The notes beneath the pieces are model-generated. The model worked only from the letters and a program-made list of their open reading frames with translations. It did not search any database and was not told the origin of the DNA. A stretch of DNA of 64,000 nt from Cereibacter sphaeroides (GTDB lineage: Bacteria; Pseudomonadota; Alphaproteobacteria; Rhodobacterales; Rhodobacteraceae), in assembly GCA_003243455.1 (NCBI GenBank), contig QFQS01000001.1, forward strand, positions 868,001 through 932,000, read 5' to 3'. The position numbers and the translations under genes are program-made. Position 1 is the first letter of the stretch, and each line of letters begins with the position of its first letter. Positions 17,071 to 26,248 of this stretch are shown here, piece by piece.

Positions 17071-18060
17071 TCAGGCGCGCACGTCGATGACGACCCTGCC
17101 CTGCAGCTCTCCCTTCAGGATGGCGCGACCGAGATCGGGCAGATTGGCCAAAGGAGCCACGCGAGTGATCTCTTCCAGCTTGTCCATCGGCAGGTCGGTG
17201 GCAAGGCGACCCCAGGTGTGCTGGCGATGCTCATAAGGAACAAGGACGCTGTTGATGCCCAAGAGGTTCACGCCACGCAGAAGGAAGGGGACGACCGAAG
17301 CGGGCAGATCGGCCCCACCGGCAAGACCCACGGCAGCGACGCTGGCGTTCATCTTCAGCTGACCCAGCACGCGCGCCAGCATGGCACCACCCACCGCGTC
17401 GATGCAGCCGGCCCAGGTCTCGGTCTCCAGCGGGCGTTTCACGGTCTCCGCCAGTTCCGCACGCGGCACGATGCGCGCGGCGCCGAGGCTGCGCAGATAG
17501 GGTTCGGTCTGCGGACGTCCCGTGACGCAGGCGACGGTATAGCCGAGCCTGGCGAGGATCGCGGTCGCGACCGAGCCCACTCCGCCTGCGGCGCCCGTCA
17601 CCAGAACCTCGCCCTGTGAGGGGTGCAGGCCGTGATCCTCCAGCGCGAGGACGGCCAGCATCGAGGTGAAACCGGCGGTCCCGATCGCCATTGCCTGCTG
17701 TGTCGAGATGCTCGCAGGCAGCGGCACCAGCCAATCCGCCTTGACCCGCGCACGGGTGGCGTAGCCGCCCCAATGCGTCTCTCCCACACGCCAGCCGGTC
17801 AGGGCCACGCGGTCGCCTGCGCGATAGCGCGGATCATCCGAGGTCTCGACGATGCCCGCAAAGTCGATGCCCGGCACATGCGGCCAGTTGCGGACCAGCC
17901 CGCCGCCGGAGCCAAGGCACAGGCCGTCCTTGTAGTTCACGGTGGAGTATTCGACCGCGACGGTCACATCGCCTGCGGGCAGCCGGGCGTCGTCCAGTTC
18001 CTGCACACTGGCGCTTGTCGCGCCTGCCTCGTCCTTTTCAACGACCATTGCCCGGAACAT
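17071..18060 (-). CDS. acuI: Acrylyl-CoA reductase (NADPH), AcuI/YhdH-family MDR enzyme
   Basis: A 329-aa medium-chain dehydrogenase of the zinc-free YhdH/AcuI family. The N-terminal half includes STVNYKDGLCL and PHVPGIDFAGIV; the cofactor motif GAAGGVGSVA (~155) binds NADPH. AcuI reduces the toxic acrylyl-CoA to propionyl-CoA in 3-hydroxypropionate and DMSP metabolism. ATG 18060 has AGGAG eight bases upstream; the GTG two codons earlier is too close to it. It is first in an operon with a CaiB-type CoA-transferase. Family call is strong; the YhdH name would be an alternative if the activity differs. Confidence 0.88.
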   Translation of the reverse strand: MFRAMVVEKDEAGATSASVQELDDARLPAGDVTVAVEYSTVNYKDGLCLGSGGGLVRNWPHVPGIDFAGIVETSDDPRYRAGDRVALTGWRVGETHWGGYATRARVKADWLVPLPASISTQQAMAIGTAGFTSMLAVLALEDHGLHPSQGEVLVTGAAGGVGSVATAILARLGYTVACVTGRPQTEPYLRSLGAARIVPRAELAETVKRPLETETWAGCIDAVGGAMLARVLGQLKMNASVAAVGLAGGADLPASVVPFLLRGVNLLGINSVLVPYEHRQHTWGRLATDLPMDKLEEITRVAPLANLPDLGRAILKGELQGRVVIDVRA

Positions 18061-18122
18061 CTGCACGTCTCCTGCTTGCCTGCGAGAAAGACTAGCCGTG
18101 CGGAAGGGTCAACGGAAGCTGC

Positions 18123-19109
18123 CTATTCGCCGTAGCCCGGTCCGTTTGCCCAGCGCCAGGCATCGCCGATCATCTGCGGCAGGGTCGAGCGGTGCGGTTC
18201 CCACCCCAGTTCACGGCGGGCTTTCTCGGAGCCGCAGACAAGGCGCGCGGCGTCACCGGAGCGGCGCGCGCCTTCGATGATGGGGACGGAGCGGTTCGTG
18301 ACAAGCCCGGCATGGGCGACGACCTGCCGGACCGAAAAGCCGGTGCCGGTGCCAAGGCAGAAGACGCCGCCGCCTTGGCCGTCCAGCAGACGGCGCAGGC
18401 CCAGCACATGCGCCTCGGCAAGGTCCATCACATGGACGTAGTCGCGGATGCAGGTGCCATCCGGGGTCGCGTAGTCGCTGCCGTAGACGGTCAGTGCATC
18501 CCTTCGCCCGGCGGCAGCGTCGAGCATGAGCGGGATCAGGTGCGTCTCGGGCCGGTGTTGCTCACCGAGTTCTCCATCCGGGTCGGCACCAGCCACGTTG
18601 AAATAGCGGAAGATCACATGGCCCAGACCATGGCTGGCGGCGAAGTTGCGCAGCATCTCTTCGATGGCGAGTTTGGAGGCGCCATAGGCGTTTATCGGGT
18701 GCTGGGGCGTTTCTTCGTTCAGGACGACGCCATCCTGATCGCCGTAGGTGGCGCAGGTCGAGGAAAAGACGAAGGCACGACAATCATGGGCAACCGCCGC
18801 TTCGATCAGGTTCAGCGCACCGTTGACGTTGACGCGCCAGTAGCGCCCCGGATCGGACATCGATTCCCCGACCAGCGACAGCGCCGCGAAATGCAGCACG
18901 GCGACCGGGCGATACTCGGCAAAGGCGGCAGCAATGGCGGCACGATCCAGAAGATCGGCCTCGACCAGCGGCCCAAAACGGACAGCCTCTCGCCAGCCGG
19001 TGTTCAGATTGTCGAAGGCGACGGGGATGAAACCGTTCGCGCGCAGGACCTTGCAGGCATGTGAGCCGATGTAGCCAGCGCCACCCGTGACAAGAACGTG
19101 GTCAGCCAA
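18123..19109 (-). CDS. galE: UDP-glucose 4-epimerase
   Basis: A 328-aa extended SDR. The N-terminus VTGGAGYIGSHACKVL binds NAD, FSSTCATYGDQ holds the catalytic Ser/Thr, and YGASKLAIEEML has the Tyr-Lys pair. GalE interconverts UDP-glucose and UDP-galactose for surface polysaccharides. The start is TTG 19109, with AAGGA seven bases upstream; no in-frame ATG fits the conserved N-terminus. It is divergent from the glycosyltransferase gene, at the edge of a polysaccharide region, which fits a role in supplying sugar donors. Confidence 0.93.
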   Translation of the reverse strand: MADHVLVTGGAGYIGSHACKVLRANGFIPVAFDNLNTGWREAVRFGPLVEADLLDRAAIAAAFAEYRPVAVLHFAALSLVGESMSDPGRYWRVNVNGALNLIEAAVAHDCRAFVFSSTCATYGDQDGVVLNEETPQHPINAYGASKLAIEEMLRNFAASHGLGHVIFRYFNVAGADPDGELGEQHRPETHLIPLMLDAAAGRRDALTVYGSDYATPDGTCIRDYVHVMDLAEAHVLGLRRLLDGQGGGVFCLGTGTGFSVRQVVAHAGLVTNRSVPIIEGARRSGDAARLVCGSEKARRELGWEPHRSTLPQMIGDAWRWANGPGYGE

Positions 19110-19425
19110 TGGAACATCCTTTCACCGCGATACACCTGATCGGGCAACACGCACCCGGTAATCCTGCCAGAGGCTGGCACATCGCAACTGGCTTCGGAAG
19201 AGCCTCGGGCGAAATCTGTTCGCCTCTGAAGCCGCGTAACCAAGTCTTAAGCAAGACGCGGGATACAAAAACGGCAAATGCCGTCCATGGACATGCCACC
19301 ACCGTTGCGCCGCCCGATCCGTCGGGGCGACTGCGCCCGCTTGACCAGAAGATTAAGAAAACCGCCTACAACCCTGACTTTCCGTCGCTTTTCCAAACAA
19401 ATTCCAGAATGGAGGTTCGCGCCAT
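19110..19425. other. Divergent intergenic region between galE and the glycosyltransferase gene
   Basis: This 316-bp gap has lower GC than its surroundings and separates two divergent genes, so it should contain both promoters. I see a small perfect palindrome ACGGCA-AA-TGCCGT at 19271-19284. A good GGAGG ribosome-binding site lies ten bases before the right-hand ATG. No convincing gene, RNA or terminator is seen. Confidence 0.5.
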
Positions 19426-21987
19426 ATGCCTGCCAGAAGGCTTGCCGCATTGTTCCGCCGCTATGCGGCCGCTCACCTGACGCTGACCATGCCGGGAGAG
19501 CCGTTTTACGACGATAACGGTCAGAGGGTGGGGCAGCTTGACCGGCTTGTCCTGCGGGGCGGGCGGATCGTGGCCGAGGGGTGGACGGCGGCGCGGGCGG
19601 TGGCGCTTAGCCTTGGCACCGCGCGGGTCGAGCAAAGCCCGGCGCTTGAACGGCGGGATGTGGTCGGCAGCTATCCCGAACTCGCGGGGCGTTTTCCGGG
19701 TTTTGCGCTTGATCTGCCGCTGGCCGAGGGGCCGGCGATCTTCAGCCTGGGCTATCCTGACCGCCGCCTGATCTATCGCGTTGCGCTACCTGATCCCCGG
19801 CGGATCGCGCGGGCGCGCCTGAAACTCGCGCCGGCCTTCCTGCGCGATCTTGCGCGCGCCGCGCCCGCGTTGTTGCGCTGGCTGGCGACACGCGACACGG
19901 ATTGCCGGGGCCGCGTGAAACGGGCGCTGCGGCTGGCCGAACCTGCAGGGCCGACCTCGCTGCAAAGGCTGCTGTTTCTGGAAGACAGCATGGCGGAATT
20001 GACTGCCAGCGCGCGCGCCAAAGAGGCGATCCGGCTGACGCCTCCCGCGCTGTCGCGTCATCCGATCACCATCGTCCTGCCGGTCTACAACGCCTTCGAC
20101 CTGCTGCCCGAGGTGCTTTCCCGCGTGGTGGAGCATACCGACCTGCCCTGGCACATGATCCTGATCGAGGATGCCTCGACCGATCCGGGGGTGCGCCCCT
20201 GGCTGCGCGACTGGGCCGCGCGCACGAACGCTTCTCATCCGGGTCGCATCACACTCGTCGAGAATGAGAGCAACCGGGGCTTTATCGTCTCGGTCAACTT
20301 GGGTCTGAAACTGGCGCTGCAGCGCGGGCATGACGTGGTTCTGCTGAACTCGGATGCCTTTGTGCCAAAGGCTTGGGCCAGTCGGCTGATGCGGCCGTTC
20401 CTGATGCATGACAACGTGGCGACGGTCACGCCCATGTCCAATGACGCGGAAATCCTGACCGTGCCGGTGATCTGCCGCCGGACGGAACTGAAGTCTGGCG
20501 AGGCGGAGGGAATTGATCATATTGCCTCGAAATTTCACCCCGATGCCGGGCTGATCGATGCGCCGACCGGCGTGGGGTTCTGCATGGCGATCAGCCATGA
20601 CTGGCTGCGCCGCCTGCCCGCGCTGGATACCGCATTCGGGCGTGGATACGGGGAAGAGGTTGACTGGTGCCGCCGCGCGCGGGCGCTTGGCGGGCGACAT
20701 CTGGCGCTGCCGAACCTGTTTGTGGAACATCGGGGGGGGACTTCCTTCGGGTCGGCTGAAAAGGCGCGGCTGATTGCGGCGAACAATGCGCTGGTCAGCC
20801 AGCGCCACCCCGGTTTCGACGCCGAGGTTCAGGGTTTTATCGCCGCCGATCCGCTGGTCACGCCACGCCTTGCGCTGGCGATCGCGCTTGCGGCCGCGCG
20901 CGTCAGGGGCCGGATGCCCGTCTATCTCGGCCATAGTCTTGGCGGCGGGGCTGAGGACTATCTGACCCAGCGTATCGCGAAGGACCTTGGCGCCGAAGGC
21001 GCCGGTGCGGCGATGGTGCTGCGCGTCGGCGGGCGGTGGACATGGCAGGTCGAGTTGCACCTGCCGCAAGGTATGACGCGGGGCGGGACGGATGATTTCG
21101 CCTTTGTCGAGCGCCTGCTTGCCCCGGTCGTTGCGCGCGACATCATCTATTCCTGCGGTGTCGGCCATCCCGACCCGGGCACCCTGCCCGATACCCTGCT
21201 GCGGCTTCGGCGCGAAGGCGACAGGATCGAGGTTCTGTTTCACGACTATCTGCCGATCAGCCCGTCCTACACGCTGACCGATGTCGATGGCCGCCATCGC
21301 GGCCTGCCCGACCCGCAGGATTGCGACCCTGCGCATCGACCGCGCAATGGCCTCTCTTTGCATCAGTGGCAGCGGCAATGGGGGCGGCTGCTTGGCGCTT
21401 GCGATGCGGTGACGGTTTTCTCCGCCGACAGCCAACGTCTTGTGCTTGGTGCCTATCCGCAGACCGCACGGCGAATTCGCACGCGGCCGCATCAGCCGCT
21501 GGCAAAGGTGCCGCGTTGCCTGCCGCCGTCAGGTCGGCGGCCCGTGATCGGCATCCTTGGAAATATCGGCGCGCAGAAAGGGGCCGCTGTCGTGGCCGAT
21601 CTTAGCAAGCGCCTGGCCATGAGCGACAGGATCGGGCTGGCGCTGATCGGCAATATCGACCCGGCCTTCGCGATTGATCCGAAAGCCATCTGCCACGGCA
21701 GCTACCGGCGCGAGGATATTCCGGCGCTGGTCGCAAGATATGGCATCGACCGCTGGCTGATCCCGTCGATCTGGCCCGAAACCTGGTCATATACCACGCA
21801 TGAGGCGCTGGCGACCGGCCTGCCTGTCTGGTGCTTTGACCTTGGGGCGCAGGGCGAAGCGGTGCGCGCCGCGCGTCACATGACCGGACAGGGCGGAACC
21901 CTGCCGCTCAAGGACGGCTACCCCGATATCGAGGCGCTTCTTGCGGCGATTGCCGCCGTGCCCACGCTGGAAAGAGTCAGCGCATGA
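19426..21987 (+). CDS. Large two-domain glycosyltransferase (GT2 plus C-terminal GT1/GT4-like domain)
   Basis: An 853-aa cytoplasmic or peripheral enzyme of surface polysaccharide synthesis. Residues ~1-205 are an N-terminal domain of unknown role. A GT-A domain runs from ~212 (ITIVLPVYNAFDLLPEVL), with the LLNSDAF nucleotide-sugar motif and GYGEEVDWCRRA as acceptor/catalytic region. From ~497 a second, GT-B-like domain starts (MPVYLGHSLGGGAEDYL) and includes VIGILGNIGAQKGAAVV. GGAGG lies ten bases before ATG 19426. The stop overlaps the acetyltransferase gene by four bases. Such fused enzymes often add two sugars in sequence; the linkages are unknown. Confidence 0.87.
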   Translation: MPARRLAALFRRYAAAHLTLTMPGEPFYDDNGQRVGQLDRLVLRGGRIVAEGWTAARAVALSLGTARVEQSPALERRDVVGSYPELAGRFPGFALDLPLAEGPAIFSLGYPDRRLIYRVALPDPRRIARARLKLAPAFLRDLARAAPALLRWLATRDTDCRGRVKRALRLAEPAGPTSLQRLLFLEDSMAELTASARAKEAIRLTPPALSRHPITIVLPVYNAFDLLPEVLSRVVEHTDLPWHMILIEDASTDPGVRPWLRDWAARTNASHPGRITLVENESNRGFIVSVNLGLKLALQRGHDVVLLNSDAFVPKAWASRLMRPFLMHDNVATVTPMSNDAEILTVPVICRRTELKSGEAEGIDHIASKFHPDAGLIDAPTGVGFCMAISHDWLRRLPALDTAFGRGYGEEVDWCRRARALGGRHLALPNLFVEHRGGTSFGSAEKARLIAANNALVSQRHPGFDAEVQGFIAADPLVTPRLALAIALAAARVRGRMPVYLGHSLGGGAEDYLTQRIAKDLGAEGAGAAMVLRVGGRWTWQVELHLPQGMTRGGTDDFAFVERLLAPVVARDIIYSCGVGHPDPGTLPDTLLRLRREGDRIEVLFHDYLPISPSYTLTDVDGRHRGLPDPQDCDPAHRPRNGLSLHQWQRQWGRLLGACDAVTVFSADSQRLVLGAYPQTARRIRTRPHQPLAKVPRCLPPSGRRPVIGILGNIGAQKGAAVVADLSKRLAMSDRIGLALIGNIDPAFAIDPKAICHGSYRREDIPALVARYGIDRWLIPSIWPETWSYTTHEALATGLPVWCFDLGAQGEAVRAARHMTGQGGTLPLKDGYPDIEALLAAIAAVPTLERVSA

Positions 21988-22724
21988 CGCAGGTGACCGT
22001 CCCCATCTCGGCCCTTCGTTCCCGCGGGATCGAGGTCCTCCGCCGTCCCGGTCAGGGGGCAAGCGTGGTCCTGCCTGCCCATTCGCTGATCGAGGCGCCC
22101 GCCAGCCTGAAATGGACCGTCTTCGGCCAGTCGATTGAGCTTGGCGCCTTTTCCTATCAGGTCTCGGGCTTTTGCACGGCGGCGCGGATCGGGCGATACT
22201 GCTCTTTCGGGGAAGAGGTGCAGATCGGGCGGCAGAACCATCCGATGACCTGGGCCTCGACCAGCCCTGTCTTCTATCTGCACGACCAGACCTTTGATCT
22301 GGATCAGGGCTTTGCCGGGGCGGCAGAATACCACCGCTATCGCGTCGCCGCCGCCGAGCCGCCGACCAGGCTGCGTGTCACGACGATCGGCAATGACGTG
22401 TGGATAGGCCATGGCGCGATTATTGCGGCGGGCGTCACGATCGGCGACGGCGCCGTGGTGGCGCAGGGCGCGGTCGTGGCGCGCGATGTGCCGCCCTATG
22501 CGGTCGTGGCGGGCAACCCGGCCGTCATCAAGAAATTTCGCCTGCCGCCGATGCTGATCTCTCCCATGCTGCGCTGCCGGTGGTGGCGGTTCGCGCCCTG
22601 GCAGTTGGCGCACCTCGACCCGTCGCAACCCGAAGCCTTTGTCGCAGGCGTGTTCCGCATGGAAGACGAGCCGGCATTCGCCCCCACCTGCATTGACCTG
22701 AGGAAACCAGAACCATGGATCTGA
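21984..22724 (+). CDS. Left-handed beta-helix (hexapeptide) acyltransferase
   Basis: A 246-aa acetyltransferase-type protein. Hexapeptide repeats are clear at ~130-175 (IGNDVWIGHGAIIAAGV then IGDGAVVAQGAVV), ending in the CatB/VatD-like VVAGNPAVIKKF. Such trimers acetylate sugars or other small acceptors. It is coupled to the upstream glycosyltransferase (four-base overlap) and overlaps the next sulfotransferase gene by ten bases. O-acetylation of a surface polysaccharide is the likely role, inferred from position. Confidence 0.88.
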   Translation: MTQVTVPISALRSRGIEVLRRPGQGASVVLPAHSLIEAPASLKWTVFGQSIELGAFSYQVSGFCTAARIGRYCSFGEEVQIGRQNHPMTWASTSPVFYLHDQTFDLDQGFAGAAEYHRYRVAAAEPPTRLRVTTIGNDVWIGHGAIIAAGVTIGDGAVVAQGAVVARDVPPYAVVAGNPAVIKKFRLPPMLISPMLRCRWWRFAPWQLAHLDPSQPEAFVAGVFRMEDEPAFAPTCIDLRKPEPWI

Positions 22725-23479
22725 TCCGCAACCCCATCGTGTTTCTGCACATCCCCAAGACGGCCGGGCAGACCGTTCACAACGCGCTGGCCCGCGCCGT
22801 CGGGGCCTCGCGGGTCTCTCCGGTCCGGGTCCATACCCAGGCGGCGGGCGGGGCGGGCCAGTTTCCGGCGGGACATGCGCTGTATTCCGGCCACCTGGAC
22901 TGGGACGGGATTGATAGCCTGCCCATTGGGCGTTTCACATTCACGGTGCTGCGCGCGCCGAAAGAGCGTATCGCCTCTTTCTACTTCTACCTGCGACGCG
23001 AGGCCGAACGGCTGTCGCCGGAGGAGCTGGCCGCGCCTGAAAACATCGGTCGCCGCCGCGCGCTGCACTGGAGCGCCGAGGATTATTTCCTTGGCGGTGA
23101 CGAGGCATGGCAGGGCTTCCTGCGCGATCACTACGACAATTTCTATTGCAGCTATTTCGGCACCGGCCGCTATCGCGGTGCGGCAGAGTTCCGAACCCTG
23201 TCCGATACCGAGGCGCTAAGCCGGGCGGCGCAGGGACTGGCACGCATCGACGGTGTGTTCCGAACCGATGCGCTTGACCGGCTTGAACGGGTTTTGGACG
23301 AAAGATACGGCTTCAGGCTGCAGCTTGCAGACCGTTTCGACAACGCGGGCGATGCGCGGACCGAACCGCGCTGGCCGCGTCTGCTGGACCGGCTGGGAAG
23401 CGACAAGGCCCGCCGCACCATTGAGGCTTTTGCCGAACGCGACGCAGTGCTTTTCGATCGCCAGCAGGCGCTGGCCTGA
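22715..23479 (+). CDS. Sulfotransferase-family protein
   Basis: A 254-aa protein with the PAPS 5'-phosphosulfate-binding loop FLHIPKTAGQTVHNAL near the N-terminus and the 3'-phosphate motif FTVLRAPKERIASFYFYLR (~72-90). This is the layout of carbohydrate sulfotransferases (Sulfotransfer_2 type). It lies in a polysaccharide cluster, so sulfation of a capsule or exopolysaccharide is plausible. Its start lies inside the end of the acetyltransferase gene, and the next gene converges from the other strand after only six bases. Confidence 0.87.
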   Translation: MDLIRNPIVFLHIPKTAGQTVHNALARAVGASRVSPVRVHTQAAGGAGQFPAGHALYSGHLDWDGIDSLPIGRFTFTVLRAPKERIASFYFYLRREAERLSPEELAAPENIGRRRALHWSAEDYFLGGDEAWQGFLRDHYDNFYCSYFGTGRYRGAAEFRTLSDTEALSRAAQGLARIDGVFRTDALDRLERVLDERYGFRLQLADRFDNAGDARTEPRWPRLLDRLGSDKARRTIEAFAERDAVLFDRQQALA

Positions 23480-23485
23480 ACGATG

Positions 23486-24295
23486 TCAGTCGTTCACCAG
23501 ATCGCGCGCCGAACGCCGCAACAGGACGAAGCCCAGGCAAAAGGCGGCGAGCGAGACGCCGATCACATAAAGCGGATCGACGTAGTCGCCGCGATAGCCG
23601 GGGTAAAAGCCGCGCCGCAGCAGGCCGACCGCATGCAGCAGCGGGTTCCACCAAAGCCAGTCGCGCCAGGGCTGCGGCACGGATTCGAGCGTGAAGAACA
23701 CGCCCGACACAAGGAACAGCGGTCGCATCAGGATAGACCAGACCAGTTGCCATGTTGGATGCCGGCTGAAGAGATAGCAGTTCAGCGTCCCGACCCCCAG
23801 CGCAAGCACAGCGGTCAGAACGAAGCTGAGCGCAATCGGGCCAGGATCCAGAACCGTCTGCGTCTCGAAAGCCAGAAGCAGCCCGCCGAAGACGATATAG
23901 GCGACCAGCAGCTGCGTCGCGATGTTCAGCGCAAAGCGCGCAAGGATTGCGTCCGCAAAAGTCACGACCGGATAGGCAAGCAGGCTGCGCGAGAACAGCA
24001 GCGCCAGCGCGACACGGCCGGAAACGGTGGTGTAGATCAGAAAGGGCATCAGCCCGGTTGCATGGAACAGAGTGAAGTTCCGGCCCAGCGGCGGCGACTG
24101 GAACCCCAGCGAAAAGACCAGCGACAACAGGGCAATGCCCGCCACAGGTTCCAGCACGGCCCAGAGATAGCCGCCGGGAGAGCGGCCATAGGTCGTGGCC
24201 ATCTCGCGCAGCATCAAAGCGCCCATCGCGCGCAGGCTTGCCCCGCGCCGGGTATGACGCGGCAGACCGGCCGGCGGGATCATGCTGTCGGTCAT
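23486..24295 (-). CDS. ABC-2 type permease for polysaccharide export, KpsM-like
   Basis: A 269-aa inner-membrane protein with about six helices, of the KpsM/RkpT family that exports capsular polysaccharide. The N-terminal MLREMATTYGRSPGGYLWAVLEP is the conserved amphipathic start of this family (about residues 28-50). ATG 24295 is chosen because AAAGGA precedes it; the frame extends upstream to 24361 without a good site. It is divergent from the KpsE-like and KpsT-like genes (24382 and 25592), although the three are expected to form one export complex. Confidence 0.88.
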   Translation of the reverse strand: MTDSMIPPAGLPRHTRRGASLRAMGALMLREMATTYGRSPGGYLWAVLEPVAGIALLSLVFSLGFQSPPLGRNFTLFHATGLMPFLIYTTVSGRVALALLFSRSLLAYPVVTFADAILARFALNIATQLLVAYIVFGGLLLAFETQTVLDPGPIALSFVLTAVLALGVGTLNCYLFSRHPTWQLVWSILMRPLFLVSGVFFTLESVPQPWRDWLWWNPLLHAVGLLRRGFYPGYRGDYVDPLYVIGVSLAAFCLGFVLLRRSARDLVND

Positions 24296-24381
24296 CGGGC
24301 ATCCTTTCTGGCGGGCGGGTGCGCGGCATTCCCGCCCCGCGCGGACAAGCCTTTCAGCCAAATCTTTAGGAACCGTTTACG

Positions 24382-25587
24382 ATGATCCCCTCCACGCCGC
24401 CGCTGCCAGCGGCTTTGCCGCCACATCTTCGCCCGCCCGCACCCCGGCTGGTGCCACCGTCCGTCCGCGCCCCCGCGCCGCCAAGCCGCCTTCGCAGGCG
24501 CCATGCAGGGTTGATCGCAAGCTTCGTATTCGTCGTGCTGCTGCCCGCGCTGGTCAGCGCCTGGTATCTTTGGGCATGGGCGGCGGATCAATACGCCTCT
24601 TACGTGGGATTCTCGGTTCGCAAGCAAGAGACGGGTTCCGCAGTCGAGATGCTGGGCGGCATCGCGGCGCTTACGGGGTCGTCCACTTCGGACACCGACA
24701 TTCTATACGAATACATGTCCAGCCCGCGCCTGGTGGCCGAGATCGACGCGGCCCTTGACCTGCGGGCGATCTGGTCGAAGGCGGATGACCCCATCTTTGC
24801 CTATCGCCCGCCCGGCACGATCGAGGATCTGCTGGATCACTGGGATCGCAAGGTGCGCGTCAGCTATGACAGCGGCACCCGACTGATCGAAATCCGGGTT
24901 CTGGCCTTCGACCCTGATGACGCGACACGGATCGCAAAAGCCATACTCGAGCGATCGAGCCGGATGATCAACGACCTGAGCGACATCGCACGAGAGGATA
25001 CGATCCGCTACGCCCGCGCCGATCTGGCCGAAACGCGCGCACGCGTGACCGAGGCCAGGGCCGCGATGACCGCCTTTCGCAACCGCACCCAGATCGTCGA
25101 CCCGGCGGCGGACGTGCAGGGGCAGACGGGTCTTCTGGCAAAGCTTCAGGAACAACTGGCCGATGCGCTGATCGCGGTCGATATGCTGGCGCCGACGACG
25201 CAGGTGCAGGATCACCGGCTGGAACAGGCACAGGCGCGCGTCAAGGTGATCGAGACGCGGATCACTGCCGAACGGCAGAAACTGGGGTTTGGCGAGGGCG
25301 GGGATGGCGGCGCCGCCTATGCCGAACTGATGGGCGAGTATGAAAAACTCGCCGCCGACATGGCCTTTGCCGAGGAAAGCTATCGCGCGGCGCGGGCCGG
25401 TTATGACCTGGCCGAAGCCGAGGCCCGGCGGCAGGGGCGATACCTGGCCGCGCATATGGAACCGACACGCGCCGAAAGTGCACGCTTTCCACAAAGGTTC
25501 ACACTGCTTGGCACGATAACGCTGTTCCTGCTTTTGGGGTGGGCCACGCTGGCGCTGGTCTATTATTCGCTGCGGGACAGGCGTTAG
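24382..25587 (+). CDS. Capsule polysaccharide export inner-membrane protein, KpsE/CtrB-like (polysaccharide co-polymerase)
   Basis: A 401-aa protein with a Pro-rich cytoplasmic N-terminus (~1-45), a transmembrane helix (LIASFVFVVLLPALVSAWYL), a large periplasmic domain with long coiled coils (~200-350) and a C-terminal helix (LLGTITLFLLLGWATLALVYY). This is the topology of KpsE/BexC/CtrB, which link the inner-membrane ABC exporter to the outer-membrane channel. It is followed after four bases by the ATPase gene. No outer-membrane KpsD-like gene is visible in the window. Confidence 0.88.
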   Translation: MIPSTPPLPAALPPHLRPPAPRLVPPSVRAPAPPSRLRRRHAGLIASFVFVVLLPALVSAWYLWAWAADQYASYVGFSVRKQETGSAVEMLGGIAALTGSSTSDTDILYEYMSSPRLVAEIDAALDLRAIWSKADDPIFAYRPPGTIEDLLDHWDRKVRVSYDSGTRLIEIRVLAFDPDDATRIAKAILERSSRMINDLSDIAREDTIRYARADLAETRARVTEARAAMTAFRNRTQIVDPAADVQGQTGLLAKLQEQLADALIAVDMLAPTTQVQDHRLEQAQARVKVIETRITAERQKLGFGEGGDGGAAYAELMGEYEKLAADMAFAEESYRAARAGYDLAEAEARRQGRYLAAHMEPTRAESARFPQRFTLLGTITLFLLLGWATLALVYYSLRDRR

Positions 25588-25591
25588 CGCC

Positions 25592-26248
25592 ATGATCTGG
25601 CTGGAAAACCTTAGCAAATCCTATGCCTTGGGCGGGCGGCGGCGCATGGTGATCGACAAGGTCAGCCTGACTCTGCCCGCGGGCCGCTCGGTGGCGCTGC
25701 TGGGGCGCAATGGAGCAGGAAAGTCGACCCTGCTCCGCCTGATCGCAGGCACGACGAGACCCTCGGGCGGTCACGTTCGGTTGGGCGGCAGCGTGTCCTG
25801 GCCGGTAGGCTATGCCGGGTCGTTCCATGGCGACCTGACCGGCGCGCAGAACGCGCGGTTCATCGCGCGGATCTATGGGGTGGACAGTGATGCGCTGGTC
25901 GATTTCGCGTGCGATTTCGCCGAGATAGGGGCGGCATTTCACCTGCCGTTCCGCAGTTATTCCTCTGGCATGAAGGCGCGACTGGCATTCGGCGTCTCGA
26001 TGGGGATCCGGTTCGACACCTATCTGGTGGACGAAGTGACCGCAGTGGGCGACGCCGCCTTTCGCGCCAAAAGCTCCACCCTGTTCCGCGAAAGGATGAC
26101 GCACGCCGGCGCCATCGTCGTCAGCCATGCGATGGGTCAGATCCGCGAGCTTTGCGACGCAGCCTGTCTTTTGCAGGATGGTCACCTGACCTGGTACGAG
26201 GACGTGGACGAGGCCATCGGACGGCACGAACATGCGATGCGCGTCTAG
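25592..26248 (+). CDS. Polysaccharide-export ABC ATPase, KpsT-like
   Basis: A 218-aa ATP-binding subunit. Walker A is LLGRNGAGKSTLL (~40), the signature is the KpsT-type YSSGMKARLAFGVSM (~128) and Walker B is FDTYLVDEVTAVGD (~146). The short length and the SSGM signature are typical of the KpsT/Wzt-like capsule exporters without a C-terminal carbohydrate-binding domain. It pairs with the divergent KpsM-like permease. Its stop overlaps the stop of the converging RTX gene by four bases. Confidence 0.92.
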   Translation: MIWLENLSKSYALGGRRRMVIDKVSLTLPAGRSVALLGRNGAGKSTLLRLIAGTTRPSGGHVRLGGSVSWPVGYAGSFHGDLTGAQNARFIARIYGVDSDALVDFACDFAEIGAAFHLPFRSYSSGMKARLAFGVSMGIRFDTYLVDEVTAVGDAAFRAKSSTLFRERMTHAGAIVVSHAMGQIRELCDAACLLQDGHLTWYEDVDEAIGRHEHAMRV

